A stretch of 64,000 bases of DNA from an uncultured Rhodospirillales bacterium (GTDB lineage: Bacteria > Pseudomonadota > Alphaproteobacteria > Acetobacterales > Acetobacteraceae), in the NCBI GenBank assembly GCA_903835235.1, contig CAILMF010000055.1:335537-399536 (forward strand). Direction: 5' to 3'. The notes beneath the pieces were generated by a model that saw only the letters and a list, made by a program, of their open reading frames with translations, did not search any database and had not been told where the DNA came from. Made by a program: the position numbers and the translations under genes. Positions 9,000 to 18,218 of this stretch are shown one piece after another (the first letter of the stretch is position 1; each line of letters opens with the position of its first letter).

Positions 9000-9388
9000 G
9001 GTGGCCGGCCAGGTGATGGCGATTCCGGCCGGGGGCCGTTGCCGGCCCGGAGGACGCGCCAGGACCTGCACTGGCGTGCCCAGCACGGCGCCGGGTTGCG
9101 CGGCTGCGGTACTGGGCATGTTGGCCGCCGCCATCGGCCCCGGGCGATCGGCTGCGTCCAGGTCGGGTTGCTGGGGATAGGGGCGGCTCGTCTGGGCCTG
9201 CGCCGCCACCGGGCCGCGGGAAGTGGGATCGGTACTGTGGCGCTGGGCTGCTGTGTTAAAAAAGTTAACCAGTTACCTGCGCAGCCGCGACGGCGGATAT
9301 CTTGCATGAAACCGGCGCAATGCATCGACAGGTTGCATGACCTGTGCGAACATATACCCTCGTGAAGAATCGCCGAGTTTGAATCGCC
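9000..9388 (+). other. 389-base gap upstream of the autotransporter gene
   Basis: No convincing gene is seen on either strand. The left part is GC-rich and holds a small hairpin at 9033-9048 (GGGCCG, loop TTGC, CGGCCC) that could end the MFS transcript. From about 9255 the composition turns AT-rich (TTAAAAAAGTTAA, later TTGCATGA and CATATA), which is where an autotransporter promoter would be expected. No confident -35/-10 pair could be fixed. Confidence 0.4.
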
Positions 9389-12300
9389 ATGCTGGTTTCG
9401 CCCCATCGTACCGAAATGCGCTGCCTGCTGCTCGCGGGCGCCTCCGGCCTGGCCATGCTGGTCGGCGGCATCCAGCGGGCCGAGGCGATACCGTCGTGCA
9501 CGCCCTCGGCGCAGAACATCAGCACCAACACGGCATCGGCTGCCACTGATGGCGGCTCGGTCTCCATCGGCGCCGGGGTCACGCTGGGCTCCGGCAGCGT
9601 CACCGGCCTCAGTGCCGCCCTCTGCGACGCCACCAGCATCATCAACAGCGGCACCGTCATCGGCAGCGTGGGCGTCGGGGTCGAGGGCCACACCGTCGGC
9701 AGCATCAACAATGCCGGCTCGATCCAGGGCGATGGCACGGCCGGCGTCCGCAACTCCGGCACGTTCGGCGGTGCCCTCGCCAGCATCGGCGCCATCGTCA
9801 ACACCGGCATGATCACCGGCGCCGTCGGCATCATCAACACCGGTGACACCATCGGCGCCAGCCTGACCGGGTCGGTCGGCGCGGTGATCGGCAGCATCAA
9901 CAACACCGGGCTGATCAGCGGTACCGGCGGCGGCGTCTACAACGCGCTCGGCTCCATCGGCAGCCTGGTGAACACAGGCACCATCATCGGCAACGGTGGC
10001 AGCTTCGGTTTCGGCGGCGGCAGTGCCATCACCAATGTGGTCGGCACCATCGGCCTGCTCGACAATTCCGGCCTCATCTCCATCGGCGGCAGCGTGGTGG
10101 TGATCGGCAACTACGCCGGCCTCATCGGCACGCTGACCAATACCGGCACCATCGCCGGCGGCGGCACCGTCTCGGTGATGAACGCGGCGTTCGGGTCGGG
10201 CGCCACCGCCGGCGGCGCCACCATCGGAGCGCTGAACAATGGCGGCCTCATCGATGGCGGTATCGGCCTGCTGAACGTCGGGGGCGGGTCCACCATCGGC
10301 GGCAGCATCGCCGCCGGCGCCACGATCGGCGCGCTGACCAATACCGGCACCATCAACGGCGCCTTCCTGGGCGTCGGCAACCTGGACCTGAGCGGGTCCA
10401 TCGGCGGCAGCGTCGGCAGCGGCGCCACCATCGGCGCGCTGACCAACGGCGGCCTGATCTCCGGCGGCGGCATCGGTGTGTTGAACGCCGGCTTCGGCGA
10501 CACCGTGACCAGCTCGGCCGTCATCGGCACCCTGACCAATACCGGCACCATCATGGGTGGCAGCGTCGGCGTCGCCAACCTCGGCGGCAACGGCAACCCG
10601 GCCCAGACGGGTGCGTCCGCCAGCATCGGCACCATCATCAACAGCGGCCTGATCTCGGACGGCGGCGCCGGCGGCTGGGGCATCGCCAACAGCGGCACCA
10701 TCCTTCCGGGTGTCATCGCCCCCGGTGCCAGCATCGGCATCATCATCAACAGCGGCACCATCTCCGGCTCGATCGGCATCTACAACTCCTCGCCCACCAA
10801 CTCGGGCGGGGTGTACGGCGCCAGCATCGGCAGCATCGTCAACAGCGGCACCATCAGCGGCACCGAAACCGGCATCGGGAACCAGGGCGGCTTCATCGGT
10901 GCCATCAGCAACAGCGGCACCATCACCGGCGGCAGCTTCGCCATTGCCAGCACCGATGGCGGCCGGATCGGGCCCGTCACCAATTCCGGCACCATCCTCG
11001 GCAATGTCCTGGTGGACGGCCAGAACCTCACCATCGTCGGCGGCAGCGGCACCACCTTCGGTGTCCTGACCGGCGGCACCATCAGCGTGACCGGCGGCGA
11101 CCTGGTGCTGGCCAGCGGCAACCAGCAGCTGGTCAGCTCGGTGGTGGTGAACGGCGGCACGGGCAACCTGGTCAACAGCGGCAACCTGCTGCTGGCCAGC
11201 CCCGTCTCGCTGACCGGCAACTACACGCAGACCAGCGGCGGCAACCTGATCATCGCCCTGGCGCAGGAGAGCGCTGGCCGGCTGAACCTGACCGGCACCG
11301 CCAGCATGGCCGGCGCCGCGGTGCAGGTGCTGCCGCTCGGTGGGCCGCGCCTGGCCAACAACACCCGCATCACCGTGGTGGACAGCGCCACCCCAGCAGG
11401 CACCAACTATGCCAACGTGGTCGCCACCGCCACCGGCTACCGGGTAACCGCCAGCACCGAGACGGTGGCGGACCACTACAACCTTGTGCTGACGCTGACC
11501 CAGGTCAACTACGCCGAGATCGGTGGCGCCTCGGGCTCGCGGCCGGGCAGCCTGGGCCGCACGCTGGACCAGCTGGCCAACAGCAGCACGCCGGAAGCCC
11601 TGGCCTTCCAGCGCTCCGTGCTGTCCGCCATCGACGCACTGCCCTCCGGCAGGGCGCAGCAGAATGCGGTGCGCGCTACCGCGCCGTTCCAGGGGTCTCC
11701 GCACGGGCTGAACTTCTCCCTGGTGACCAACATCATCGGCAGCACGGTGGAGGCGCACCAGCTCGGCTTCGCCTCCGCCGGCAGCGCACCTGGCGTGGCC
11801 GCGGGTTCCGAGGCCAGCGGCCTGCGCGTCTGGGCCCAGGCGATGGGCGGCGTCGCCAGCCGCACCACCAGCAGCACGGTGGACGGATACGGCACCAGCC
11901 ATGCCGGCATGATGGTGGGCCTGGACTACGCGCCGCGGCCCAACCTGCTGCTCGGCGCCGGCGTCAGCAGCGTGTTCTCCCGCACGGAGATGCATGGCGT
12001 CAGCAGCGGCGGCAAGGTGAACCAGGACACCACCCAGTTCGTCGGCTACGGCACCTACCAGTTCACCCCGCGGTTGTTCGCCTTCGGCCAGGCCGGTGCC
12101 GGCGTGGTGGACTACCGCCAGACCCGCGCCATTCCCTTCGCTGGCGCGGCGGCGCGGTCCGCCTATGACGGGCAGGTCTATCACGCCAAGGTTGGCGTCG
12201 GGCATGATTACCAGGTCAACGCGTTCACGCTGACCCCGATGCTGGGCCTGCAATACGCCCGCAGCACCAACGCCAGCTACACCGAGACCGGCGCCGGGGT

Positions 12301-12643
12301 GCTGAACCTCCGCGTATCCGGCCGTTCGGTCGACGCGCTGACGCACGACATCGGCGGCCGCGTCACCACCGAGATCCCGACCCCGCACGGCCTGGTGACG
12401 CCGGAGCTGAAGCTGGCCTGGACGCACGACTACATCAACAGCGCCATCCCCACCTCCGGCCTGCTGGCCGGCACGGGCTTCGCCACCAGCACGCAGCGCA
12501 TCTCGGCAAACGGCGCCCGGGTGAACCTGGCGGCGACGCTGGCTCATCATTCCGGCGTGCAGATCCGGCTGGCGTATGAAGGCGACCTGCGCAGCAACTT
12601 CCAGGGCCATACTGGCCTGCTGCGCGCTTCCATGCCGTTCTGA
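9389..12643 (+). CDS. Autotransporter (type Va) with Asn/Gly-rich beta-helix passenger
   Basis: 1084-residue surface or secreted protein. A signal peptide of about 32 residues ends GGIQRAEA. The passenger (about 33-700) consists of at least 15 degenerate repeats of the form hydrophobic-x-N-(S/T/G)-G-x-I-x-G (such as LTNTGTIAG, LNNGGLIDG, IINSGTISG), expected to stack as a right-handed beta-helix. From about residue 810 comes the outer-membrane barrel (GLRVWAQAMGGVASRT, then GLDYAPRPNLLLGAG), ending in LLRASMPF with the terminal Phe required by the BAM complex. No RGD or protease triad was noticed, so adhesin or biofilm protein is more likely than enzyme. A hairpin follows the stop codon. ATG 9389 is chosen because the signal peptide starts there. 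Confidence 0.9.
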   Translation: MLVSPHRTEMRCLLLAGASGLAMLVGGIQRAEAIPSCTPSAQNISTNTASAATDGGSVSIGAGVTLGSGSVTGLSAALCDATSIINSGTVIGSVGVGVEGHTVGSINNAGSIQGDGTAGVRNSGTFGGALASIGAIVNTGMITGAVGIINTGDTIGASLTGSVGAVIGSINNTGLISGTGGGVYNALGSIGSLVNTGTIIGNGGSFGFGGGSAITNVVGTIGLLDNSGLISIGGSVVVIGNYAGLIGTLTNTGTIAGGGTVSVMNAAFGSGATAGGATIGALNNGGLIDGGIGLLNVGGGSTIGGSIAAGATIGALTNTGTINGAFLGVGNLDLSGSIGGSVGSGATIGALTNGGLISGGGIGVLNAGFGDTVTSSAVIGTLTNTGTIMGGSVGVANLGGNGNPAQTGASASIGTIINSGLISDGGAGGWGIANSGTILPGVIAPGASIGIIINSGTISGSIGIYNSSPTNSGGVYGASIGSIVNSGTISGTETGIGNQGGFIGAISNSGTITGGSFAIASTDGGRIGPVTNSGTILGNVLVDGQNLTIVGGSGTTFGVLTGGTISVTGGDLVLASGNQQLVSSVVVNGGTGNLVNSGNLLLASPVSLTGNYTQTSGGNLIIALAQESAGRLNLTGTASMAGAAVQVLPLGGPRLANNTRITVVDSATPAGTNYANVVATATGYRVTASTETVADHYNLVLTLTQVNYAEIGGASGSRPGSLGRTLDQLANSSTPEALAFQRSVLSAIDALPSGRAQQNAVRATAPFQGSPHGLNFSLVTNIIGSTVEAHQLGFASAGSAPGVAAGSEASGLRVWAQAMGGVASRTTSSTVDGYGTSHAGMMVGLDYAPRPNLLLGAGVSSVFSRTEMHGVSSGGKVNQDTTQFVGYGTYQFTPRLFAFGQAGAGVVDYRQTRAIPFAGAAARSAYDGQVYHAKVGVGHDYQVNAFTLTPMLGLQYARSTNASYTETGAGVLNLRVSGRSVDALTHDIGGRVTTEIPTPHGLVTPELKLAWTHDYINSAIPTSGLLAGTGFATSTQRISANGARVNLAATLAHHSGVQIRLAYEGDLRSNFQGHTGLLRASMPF

Positions 12644-12682
12644 GCCCGGCGTCACCGCCGGGCCTCACGGTCCGGCGGTGAC
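12644..12682. terminator. Hairpins between convergent autotransporter and acyl-CoA synthetase genes
   Basis: Two mutually exclusive perfect stems: GCCCGGCG (12644-12651) with CGCCGGGC (12656-12663), and GTCACCGCC (12651-12659) with GGCGGTGAC (12674-12682). They lie immediately after the autotransporter stop and before the end of the opposing gene, so they may serve both strands. No T-run follows, so intrinsic termination is uncertain. Confidence 0.5.
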
Positions 12683-12696
12683 CCGGCAGCCGGCGC

Positions 12697-14154
12697 TCAG
12701 CCCAGCTGCGACCGCACCATGTGGCGCTGCACCTTGCCGGTTTCGGTTCGCGGCAGCCTGGCCACGTAGTGCACTCGGAACCCGCCATAGTAGAAGCCGC
12801 GCAGCGTGCCCGGCAGGGCTTCCTGGATCGCCGCGTCCCACGCGGGGTCGGTGCGTTCCACCACCACATGCAGCTCGCCGGCGCCGTGCTGGTCGTCGAA
12901 CACCAGCAGCACCGCGTCCTTCACCCCCGGCAGGGCGCGGATGCGTTCCTCGATCGGCAGCGGCGGCACCTTCACCCCGCCGGCGTTCAGCATCTCATCG
13001 CGCCGACCCAGCACCACCAGTTGGCCAGGGCCGACCAGCTTGCCGACATCGCTGGTGCGGAACCAGCCATCGGCCAGGAAATGCTCGGCGGTCAGCGCCG
13101 CGTCCCATTCGTAGCGGTCGATCACCCGCGGTGAGCGCAGCTCGATCACCCCGGCCTCGCCCTCGGCCATCGGCCGCCCGTCGTCGCCGGTGATGCGGAC
13201 CTCCATCTCGGCCAGCACCTCGCTGATGCCGCTGCGGTCGAAGCGCGCCACCGCCAGCGCCTCGTTGGCCTGATAGGCGTTGCGCAGCTCGGTGGCGACG
13301 CGGCGCAACAGGCCCTGCTGCATGGCCGGCGGCATGGCACCACCGATGACCGAGACGGAACACGGATTGCAGTGCCCCGGCAGCGCCTCGGCCGCGGCAA
13401 TGATGCGCGAGGCGTCGCCGACCAGCAGGTTGAGGTAGCTGAAGCTGAAGCGGTTCACGTCGGCCAGCGCGGTCTCCAGGCTGGAAAAGCAGATGCAGCC
13501 GCCGAAGCGCAGCGCCAGCCAACCGAACACATAGGTGCCGAGGAAGTTGAAGTTGTGCAGGGCGATGAAGTTGAACACCTCATTGCGCATGTTCAGGAAG
13601 GCGGGTGCATGCCGCACCGAATTGTCCATCAGGCTGCGCTTCAGCAGCATGTACTTGGGCACCCCGGTGGTGCCGGAGGTCCGCGTCAGCCGCACCCCGG
13701 CGCCGAGCGGCGAGGGCACCTCCAGCATCGCCTCCCACCCCGGCGGCAGGGGCGCCGACATGGCGGCGTCCAGGAAGCCCTGGTCCAGCCCCAGCCGCGC
13801 CTTGCCCGGCAGCGCCTCGGCGCCCAGATTCTCGGTGATCAGCAGGTCGGCGTGGCGCACCGCCTTGTTGTCCTCCGTCAGGTCCGACAGCCAGCAGGAC
13901 GAAACCACGGCGCCCAGCACTTCCAGTGCCAGCACGGAAACCAGGTGGACGTAGCGGTTGTTGTTCTCCACCAGCACCAGGTTGCCCGCGGCAACCCCGG
14001 CGGCGCGCAGTGCCAAGGCCAGCTTCGCGGTGTGCTCGGCCAGTTCGCCGTAGCTGTACTGCGCGCTGCCTTCCACGACGGCAACGGCGCGCGGCGCCCG
14101 CCGGGCCCAGCCCAGCACATCCCGCGCCATGGTGCTGGGGGTGGCTTCGTTCAT
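12697..14154 (-). CDS. AMP-dependent synthetase/ligase (acyl-CoA synthetase-like)
   Basis: 485-residue ANL-superfamily enzyme that activates a carboxylic acid as acyl-AMP, then usually as a CoA thioester. The ATP-grasp loop is RTSGTTGVPKYMLL. A5-like block IGGAMPPAMQQG, A7 GWFRTSDVGKLVG, A8 hinge VVLGRRDEMLNAGGVKV and A10 PRTETGKVQRHMV with the catalytic Lys near the C-terminus are all present. AGGGAGA lies before ATG 14154. The protein is somewhat shorter than typical acyl-CoA synthetases (510-550). It is divergent from the TPR/sulfotransferase gene by 59 bases, so the promoters probably overlap. The acid substrate cannot be read from the sequence. Confidence 0.85.
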   Translation of the reverse strand: MNEATPSTMARDVLGWARRAPRAVAVVEGSAQYSYGELAEHTAKLALALRAAGVAAGNLVLVENNNRYVHLVSVLALEVLGAVVSSCWLSDLTEDNKAVRHADLLITENLGAEALPGKARLGLDQGFLDAAMSAPLPPGWEAMLEVPSPLGAGVRLTRTSGTTGVPKYMLLKRSLMDNSVRHAPAFLNMRNEVFNFIALHNFNFLGTYVFGWLALRFGGCICFSSLETALADVNRFSFSYLNLLVGDASRIIAAAEALPGHCNPCSVSVIGGAMPPAMQQGLLRRVATELRNAYQANEALAVARFDRSGISEVLAEMEVRITGDDGRPMAEGEAGVIELRSPRVIDRYEWDAALTAEHFLADGWFRTSDVGKLVGPGQLVVLGRRDEMLNAGGVKVPPLPIEERIRALPGVKDAVLLVFDDQHGAGELHVVVERTDPAWDAAIQEALPGTLRGFYYGGFRVHYVARLPRTETGKVQRHMVRSQLG

Positions 14155-14213
14155 GCTGATCTCCCTTTGGCAACCCGCGCCGAATCTGGCAGCGCGGGCG
14201 CCGGCAAGCTAGC

Positions 14214-16217
14214 ATGACCGATCATGGCCGAGACCGCTTCTTGAGCACCTCCCCCGCTTCCCCCCAGGCGCTGCAGGACGCGCTGTCGCGCGCCAACCAG
14301 CACTGGAACGCCGGCCAGCTGGGGCCGGCCGAACAGCTCTGCCAGCAGGTGCTGGCGGCCTGGCCCGGCCAGCCGGACGCGCTGCACCTGCTCGGGCTGA
14401 TGGCGCATGGCCTCGGCAATCTCGACCTGGCCATCCAGCATGTCCGTGCCGCCTGCCAGGCACCGCGGGCGCCGGCGCTCTACTTCTCCAACCTGGCGGA
14501 GATGTGCCGCCAGCGTGGCCTGCTGGCGGAGGCGGAAACCGCCGGGCGGCGCGCGGTCTCGATGAACAACGCGCTGCCGGGGGCGTGGAACAACCTGGGC
14601 ATCATCCTGCAGGAACGCGGCAGCTACGCGGAAAGCCGCAGCTGCCTGGAACGCAGCCTGACGCTGCACCCGGACAACGTGGAGGTGCTGAACAACCTGG
14701 GCAATACCTGCCTGCGCCTGGGGCTGGTGGCGGAGGCCGAGCGCCATTGGCAGCGCGCCCTGGCGCTGCGCCCGGGCTATGCCCAGCCGCACAGCAACCT
14801 GGCCTTCCTGCTCAACGCGCGCGGCGAGCACGACCGCGCCGCCGAGCATGCGCAGGAGGCGATCGACATCGAGCCGCGCCTGGCCGATGCCTATGTGAAC
14901 CTGGCGGCGGCGGAAACCGCGCGTGGCCGGCACACTCAGGCGCTGCACTGGCTGGACGGGCTGCTGGTGTTCGCGCCGGGGCATGGCATCGGGCTGGCGG
15001 CGCGGGCCATGGCGCTGCAGGCGCTGGGCCAACCGGAAGCGGCGCTGGACGCCGCCCGCCGCGCGGTGGAGGCGGCGCCGCACAGCGACGAAGCGCGCAA
15101 CATGCTTGGCCTGTGCCTGCGCGATTCCGGCCGCACCGAACCGGCGCTGGCCGCCTTTGCCGAGGCGCGGTCGCTGGGCGGGCCGGCGGCGCCCCGCGCG
15201 GCGCTGAACCATGCCACGCTGCTGGCGGAAACAGGCCGCGTGGCGGAGGCGCGGCAGGCGCTGGCCGCCGCGCTGGTGGTGCATCCGCGCGTCGGCGCGC
15301 TGTGGCATGCCAGCCTGGAGATGCAACCCGCCGATGCCGAGGTGGTGGAGCGGCTGGACGCCCTGCTGGCGGAAGCCGAGGCGCCGCAGGAGCGCCTGGT
15401 GCTGCACTTCGCGCTGGGCAAGGCGCTGCTGGAGCTCGGCGAGGACGACCGCGGCTTCCATCACCTGGGCGCCGGCAACGCGCTGAAGCGCGCCACGCTG
15501 CGCTACGACGCCGGGGCCATGGCGGCGGGCCTGCGCGCGGCGCGGGAGGTGCCCGAGGTACCGGGTGAGGCCGACCCGCTGCCGGTCTTCATCCTGGGCC
15601 TGCCGCGCGCCGGCATGGCGCTGGTGGAACAGGTGCTGGCGGCGCATCCCTCCCTGCACGGCGCCGGGGCGCTGCCGCATGTCGCGGCGCTGGCGGCGCG
15701 GCCGGAGGCGCTGGGCGCCGAATACCTGGCGCGGGTGCGGCCGCTGGCGGAAGGCCGCCGCCATGTGCTGGACCGCGTGCCGCTGCTGCATGCCGGCCTG
15801 CTGCACCGCGCCCTGCCGGCGGCGCGCTTCATCCATGTGGCGCGGGACGCGCTGGACCTGGGCTTTGCGTGCCACGCCCGGCTGTTCGCGGAGGACCTGC
15901 CCTTCGCCTATGAGCCTGGCGAACTCCGCGCCTACCTCACGGAGGCATCGGCGCTGGCGGAGCATTGGCGCGCCTCGCTGCCCGCGGCGCAATGGCTGGA
16001 GGTGCGCTACGAGGACTTGGTGCGCGACCTGGAAGGCCAGGCGCGGCGCATGCTGGAGTTCCTCGGCCTGCCCTGGCATGCCGGCTGCCTGGCATTTCAT
16101 CGGCGGCGTGGCCGGGTGGCCGGCACCGGCGCCTGGCGGCTGCGCACCCCGCTGGACGCAGGCCGCATCGGCCTTGGCCAGCGCTACGCCGGGCATCTCG
16201 CGGCGCTCGGCCTGTGA
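14214..16217 (+). CDS. TPR-repeat protein with C-terminal sulfotransferase-like domain
   Basis: 667 residues. The first 400 or so are tandem tetratricopeptide repeats (AWNNLGIILQERGSYAESRS, NNLGNTCLRLGLVAEAERHW). From about 455 a sulfotransferase-type P-loop domain begins with FILGLPRAGMALVEQVLAAH and continues through RFIHVARDALDLGFACHARL and WLEVRYEDLVRDLEGQARRM. The family normally has PRSGTT in the loop that binds the PAPS 5'-phosphate; here it reads PRAGMA, losing the Ser and both Thr. The later RD and YEDL landmarks survive. Either the fold is now non-catalytic or it uses another donor. The next gene starts inside its stop codon, so the pair is co-translated and probably acts together on a surface substrate. 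Confidence 0.8.
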   Translation: MTDHGRDRFLSTSPASPQALQDALSRANQHWNAGQLGPAEQLCQQVLAAWPGQPDALHLLGLMAHGLGNLDLAIQHVRAACQAPRAPALYFSNLAEMCRQRGLLAEAETAGRRAVSMNNALPGAWNNLGIILQERGSYAESRSCLERSLTLHPDNVEVLNNLGNTCLRLGLVAEAERHWQRALALRPGYAQPHSNLAFLLNARGEHDRAAEHAQEAIDIEPRLADAYVNLAAAETARGRHTQALHWLDGLLVFAPGHGIGLAARAMALQALGQPEAALDAARRAVEAAPHSDEARNMLGLCLRDSGRTEPALAAFAEARSLGGPAAPRAALNHATLLAETGRVAEARQALAAALVVHPRVGALWHASLEMQPADAEVVERLDALLAEAEAPQERLVLHFALGKALLELGEDDRGFHHLGAGNALKRATLRYDAGAMAAGLRAAREVPEVPGEADPLPVFILGLPRAGMALVEQVLAAHPSLHGAGALPHVAALAARPEALGAEYLARVRPLAEGRRHVLDRVPLLHAGLLHRALPAARFIHVARDALDLGFACHARLFAEDLPFAYEPGELRAYLTEASALAEHWRASLPAAQWLEVRYEDLVRDLEGQARRMLEFLGLPWHAGCLAFHRRRGRVAGTGAWRLRTPLDAGRIGLGQRYAGHLAALGL

Positions 16218-17368
16218 CGCTGGAGGAGGCCGAGCAGCAGGCCCGCGCGCTGGCTGGCGCCGGGCATGTGGAGCAGGCGGCGCAGGTGCTGCAGCAGGTG
16301 CTGGCCGGCGGCAACGGCCCGGCGCCGATGTGGCGCTTCCTGGCGGTGCTGCTGAAGCACCTGCATCGCATGGAGGACGCCAAGGCGATCCAGGACATGC
16401 TGGTGCGCCACTTCCCCGGCGACCTGCCGATGCGCTTCGACCTGGCGGAGACCCTGCTGCTGACCGGGGATTTCCGTCGCGGTTGGCGCGAGTATCGCTG
16501 GCGCTACAGCCTGGACCACACCAAGGCGATGGAGCGCCGGGTGCAACGCCAGCGCTGGGAAGGCGAGGCGGTGCCCGGCCGCACCCTGCTGGTGCATGAC
16601 GAGCAGGGCTATGGCGACACCTTCCAGTTCCTCCGCCTGCTGCCGGAGACCAGGCGCCGCAGCGGCGCCCGGCTGGTGCTGGAGGTGAACCACGAGACGC
16701 TGGAGCTTGCCCGGCGCAGCGGCCTCGGCGTGGACGAGATGCTGCCGCGCGGGACCCTGCCGCCGCCCTTCGACCTGCATTGCGAGATGATGAGCCTGCC
16801 CCAGGCGCTGGGCCTCAGGCTGGAAGACCTGCCGGGGCCGATGCCCTACCTGCTGCCGGACCCGGCGCGGGTGGCGAAGTGGCGGGATCGCCTGGCGGGG
16901 CTGCCGCGCCCGATCGTGGCGCTGTGCTGGGCCGGGCGGCCGACCCACCACAACGACGCCAACCGGTCCATGACGCTGGCCGACCTGGCGCCGCTGGGCA
17001 TGCCCGGGGTTTCCTTCATCACCGTGCAGAAGGGCCCGGCTGCCGAGCAGGCCAAGGCGCCGCCGCCGGGCATGGCGATGACGCCGACCAGCGACGAGAT
17101 CCTGGATTTCGACGACACCGCCGCCATCGCCCAGGTGGCGGACCTGCTGATCTCGGTGGATTCCTCGCCGGTGCACCTGTTCGGCGCCACCGGCGGCGCG
17201 GCCTGGGTGATGCTGCCGCATCTGCCGGACTGGCGCTGGCTGCTGGGGCGCGACAACACGCCCTGGTATCCGCGCCATCGGCTGTTCCGCCAGCCGCGCC
17301 CGGGCGACTGGCCCGCCGTGGTGCAGGCCATGGCCCAGGCGCTGGCGACGCTGCGCGATGCTGCGTAG
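16214..17368 (+). CDS. TPR-containing glycosyltransferase-like protein (GT9/41-like C-terminus)
   Basis: 384 residues from GTG 16214, which overlaps the previous TGA (GTGA). A short helical repeat region (about 1-100; LEEAEQQARALAGAGHVEQ, DFRRGWREYRWRYSLDH) precedes a domain with nucleotide-sugar transferase features: LLVHDEQGYGDTFQFLRLLP, VALCWAGRPTHHNDANRSM, ADLLISVDSSPVHLFGATGG and the ending DWRWLLGRDNTPWYPRHRLF. This architecture is common in alphaproteobacterial TPR proteins and resembles GT9 and O-GlcNAc-transferase-like enzymes. Its donor and acceptor are unknown. The adjacent sulfotransferase-like partner suggests joint modification of a glycan or protein. Confidence 0.75.
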   Translation: MTLEEAEQQARALAGAGHVEQAAQVLQQVLAGGNGPAPMWRFLAVLLKHLHRMEDAKAIQDMLVRHFPGDLPMRFDLAETLLLTGDFRRGWREYRWRYSLDHTKAMERRVQRQRWEGEAVPGRTLLVHDEQGYGDTFQFLRLLPETRRRSGARLVLEVNHETLELARRSGLGVDEMLPRGTLPPPFDLHCEMMSLPQALGLRLEDLPGPMPYLLPDPARVAKWRDRLAGLPRPIVALCWAGRPTHHNDANRSMTLADLAPLGMPGVSFITVQKGPAAEQAKAPPPGMAMTPTSDEILDFDDTAAIAQVADLLISVDSSPVHLFGATGGAAWVMLPHLPDWRWLLGRDNTPWYPRHRLFRQPRPGDWPAVVQAMAQALATLRDAA

Positions 17369-18161
17369 CGCGCTGCTGGCGCTGTTGCTGCTGCTGGCGG
17401 GCTGCGCCGGGCGCGCCAGCCTGGGGCCGGAATTGGCCACCCAGGCCGGTTGGCGCTGGGAGGTGCTGGCCACGCCGGGCTTCGACCTGGCCAGCGCGCG
17501 GCGTGCCGGCAGCGGCGAGCTGGCGGTGATCTACCTGGAAGGCGATGGTCTGGCCTATCTCGGCCCGGCCGAGGTCTCGCCCGACCCGACGCCGACCGAC
17601 CCGGTGGCGCTGCGCCTGGCGCTGGCGCATCCCGCCGGGGTGGCGCTGGGCTGGCTGGGGCGGCCCTGCCAGTACGTGATGCCCGGCCGCAACTGCGCGC
17701 CCACGGTGTGGACGGCGCAGCGCTTCTCGCCCACGGCGCTGGCGGCGATGGATGCGGGCGTGAGCCAGCTGAAGGCGCGGCTCGGCGCTCGGCGCCTGGT
17801 GCTGGTGGGGTATTCCGGCGGCGGCGCGCTGGCGGCGCTGCTGGCGGCGCGGCGGGACGACGTGGTGGCGCTGGTGACGGTGGCCGCCAACCTGGATATC
17901 GCCGGCTGGCTGGCCTCTCACCGCCTGCCGCCCATGGCCGGGGCGCTGGACCCGGCGCGGGAGGCCGCGCCGGCGCTGGGCCGGCTGCCGCAATGGCATT
18001 TCTCCGGCACCGAGGACCGGGTGACCGGCGCCACCGCGCTGCGCGGCTTCGCGCTGCGGCTGCCGCCGGGCGCGCCGGCGCGCTTCACCGATGTGCCGGG
18101 CTTCGGCCACACCTGCTGCTGGGCGCGGGACTGGCCGCGGCTGCTGCCCGCCTTGCCCTGA
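17358..18161 (+). CDS. Lipoprotein alpha/beta-hydrolase
   Basis: 267 residues. The N-terminus MLRSALLALLLLLAGCAG is a lipoprotein signal with lipobox LAGC. The nucleophile elbow GYSGGG follows the strand RRLVLVGYSGG, and HFSGTEDRV plus PGFGHTCCW provide plausible acid and His positions, so an intact catalytic triad is likely. It starts 11 bases before the end of the glycosyltransferase-like gene and is co-transcribed with it. Location is presumably the periplasmic face of a membrane. Substrate unknown; an esterase acting on cell-envelope or imported esters is a guess. Confidence 0.75.
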   Translation: MLRSALLALLLLLAGCAGRASLGPELATQAGWRWEVLATPGFDLASARRAGSGELAVIYLEGDGLAYLGPAEVSPDPTPTDPVALRLALAHPAGVALGWLGRPCQYVMPGRNCAPTVWTAQRFSPTALAAMDAGVSQLKARLGARRLVLVGYSGGGALAALLAARRDDVVALVTVAANLDIAGWLASHRLPPMAGALDPAREAAPALGRLPQWHFSGTEDRVTGATALRGFALRLPPGAPARFTDVPGFGHTCCWARDWPRLLPALP

Positions 18162-18218
18162 CTGGCGCGGCGCGGCGGCCCGACGCAGGATATGGGCAAC
18201 CAAGAGAGGAGACTCGCC

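Noticed and set aside
9000..9388. Small protein genes in the gap before the autotransporter
   Set aside because: Candidate frames on both strands run into neighbouring genes and show no protein-like pattern.
9540..11060. Repetitive DNA resembling a CRISPR or satellite array
   Set aside because: Repeats are degenerate, in frame and encode beta-helix coils; no fixed repeat/spacer lengths.
8804..12655. 1283-codon open frame opposite the autotransporter
   Set aside because: Its Asp/Gly/Ala/Val repeats are the complement of the beta-helix repeats; the + strand frame has signal peptide, barrel and terminal Phe.
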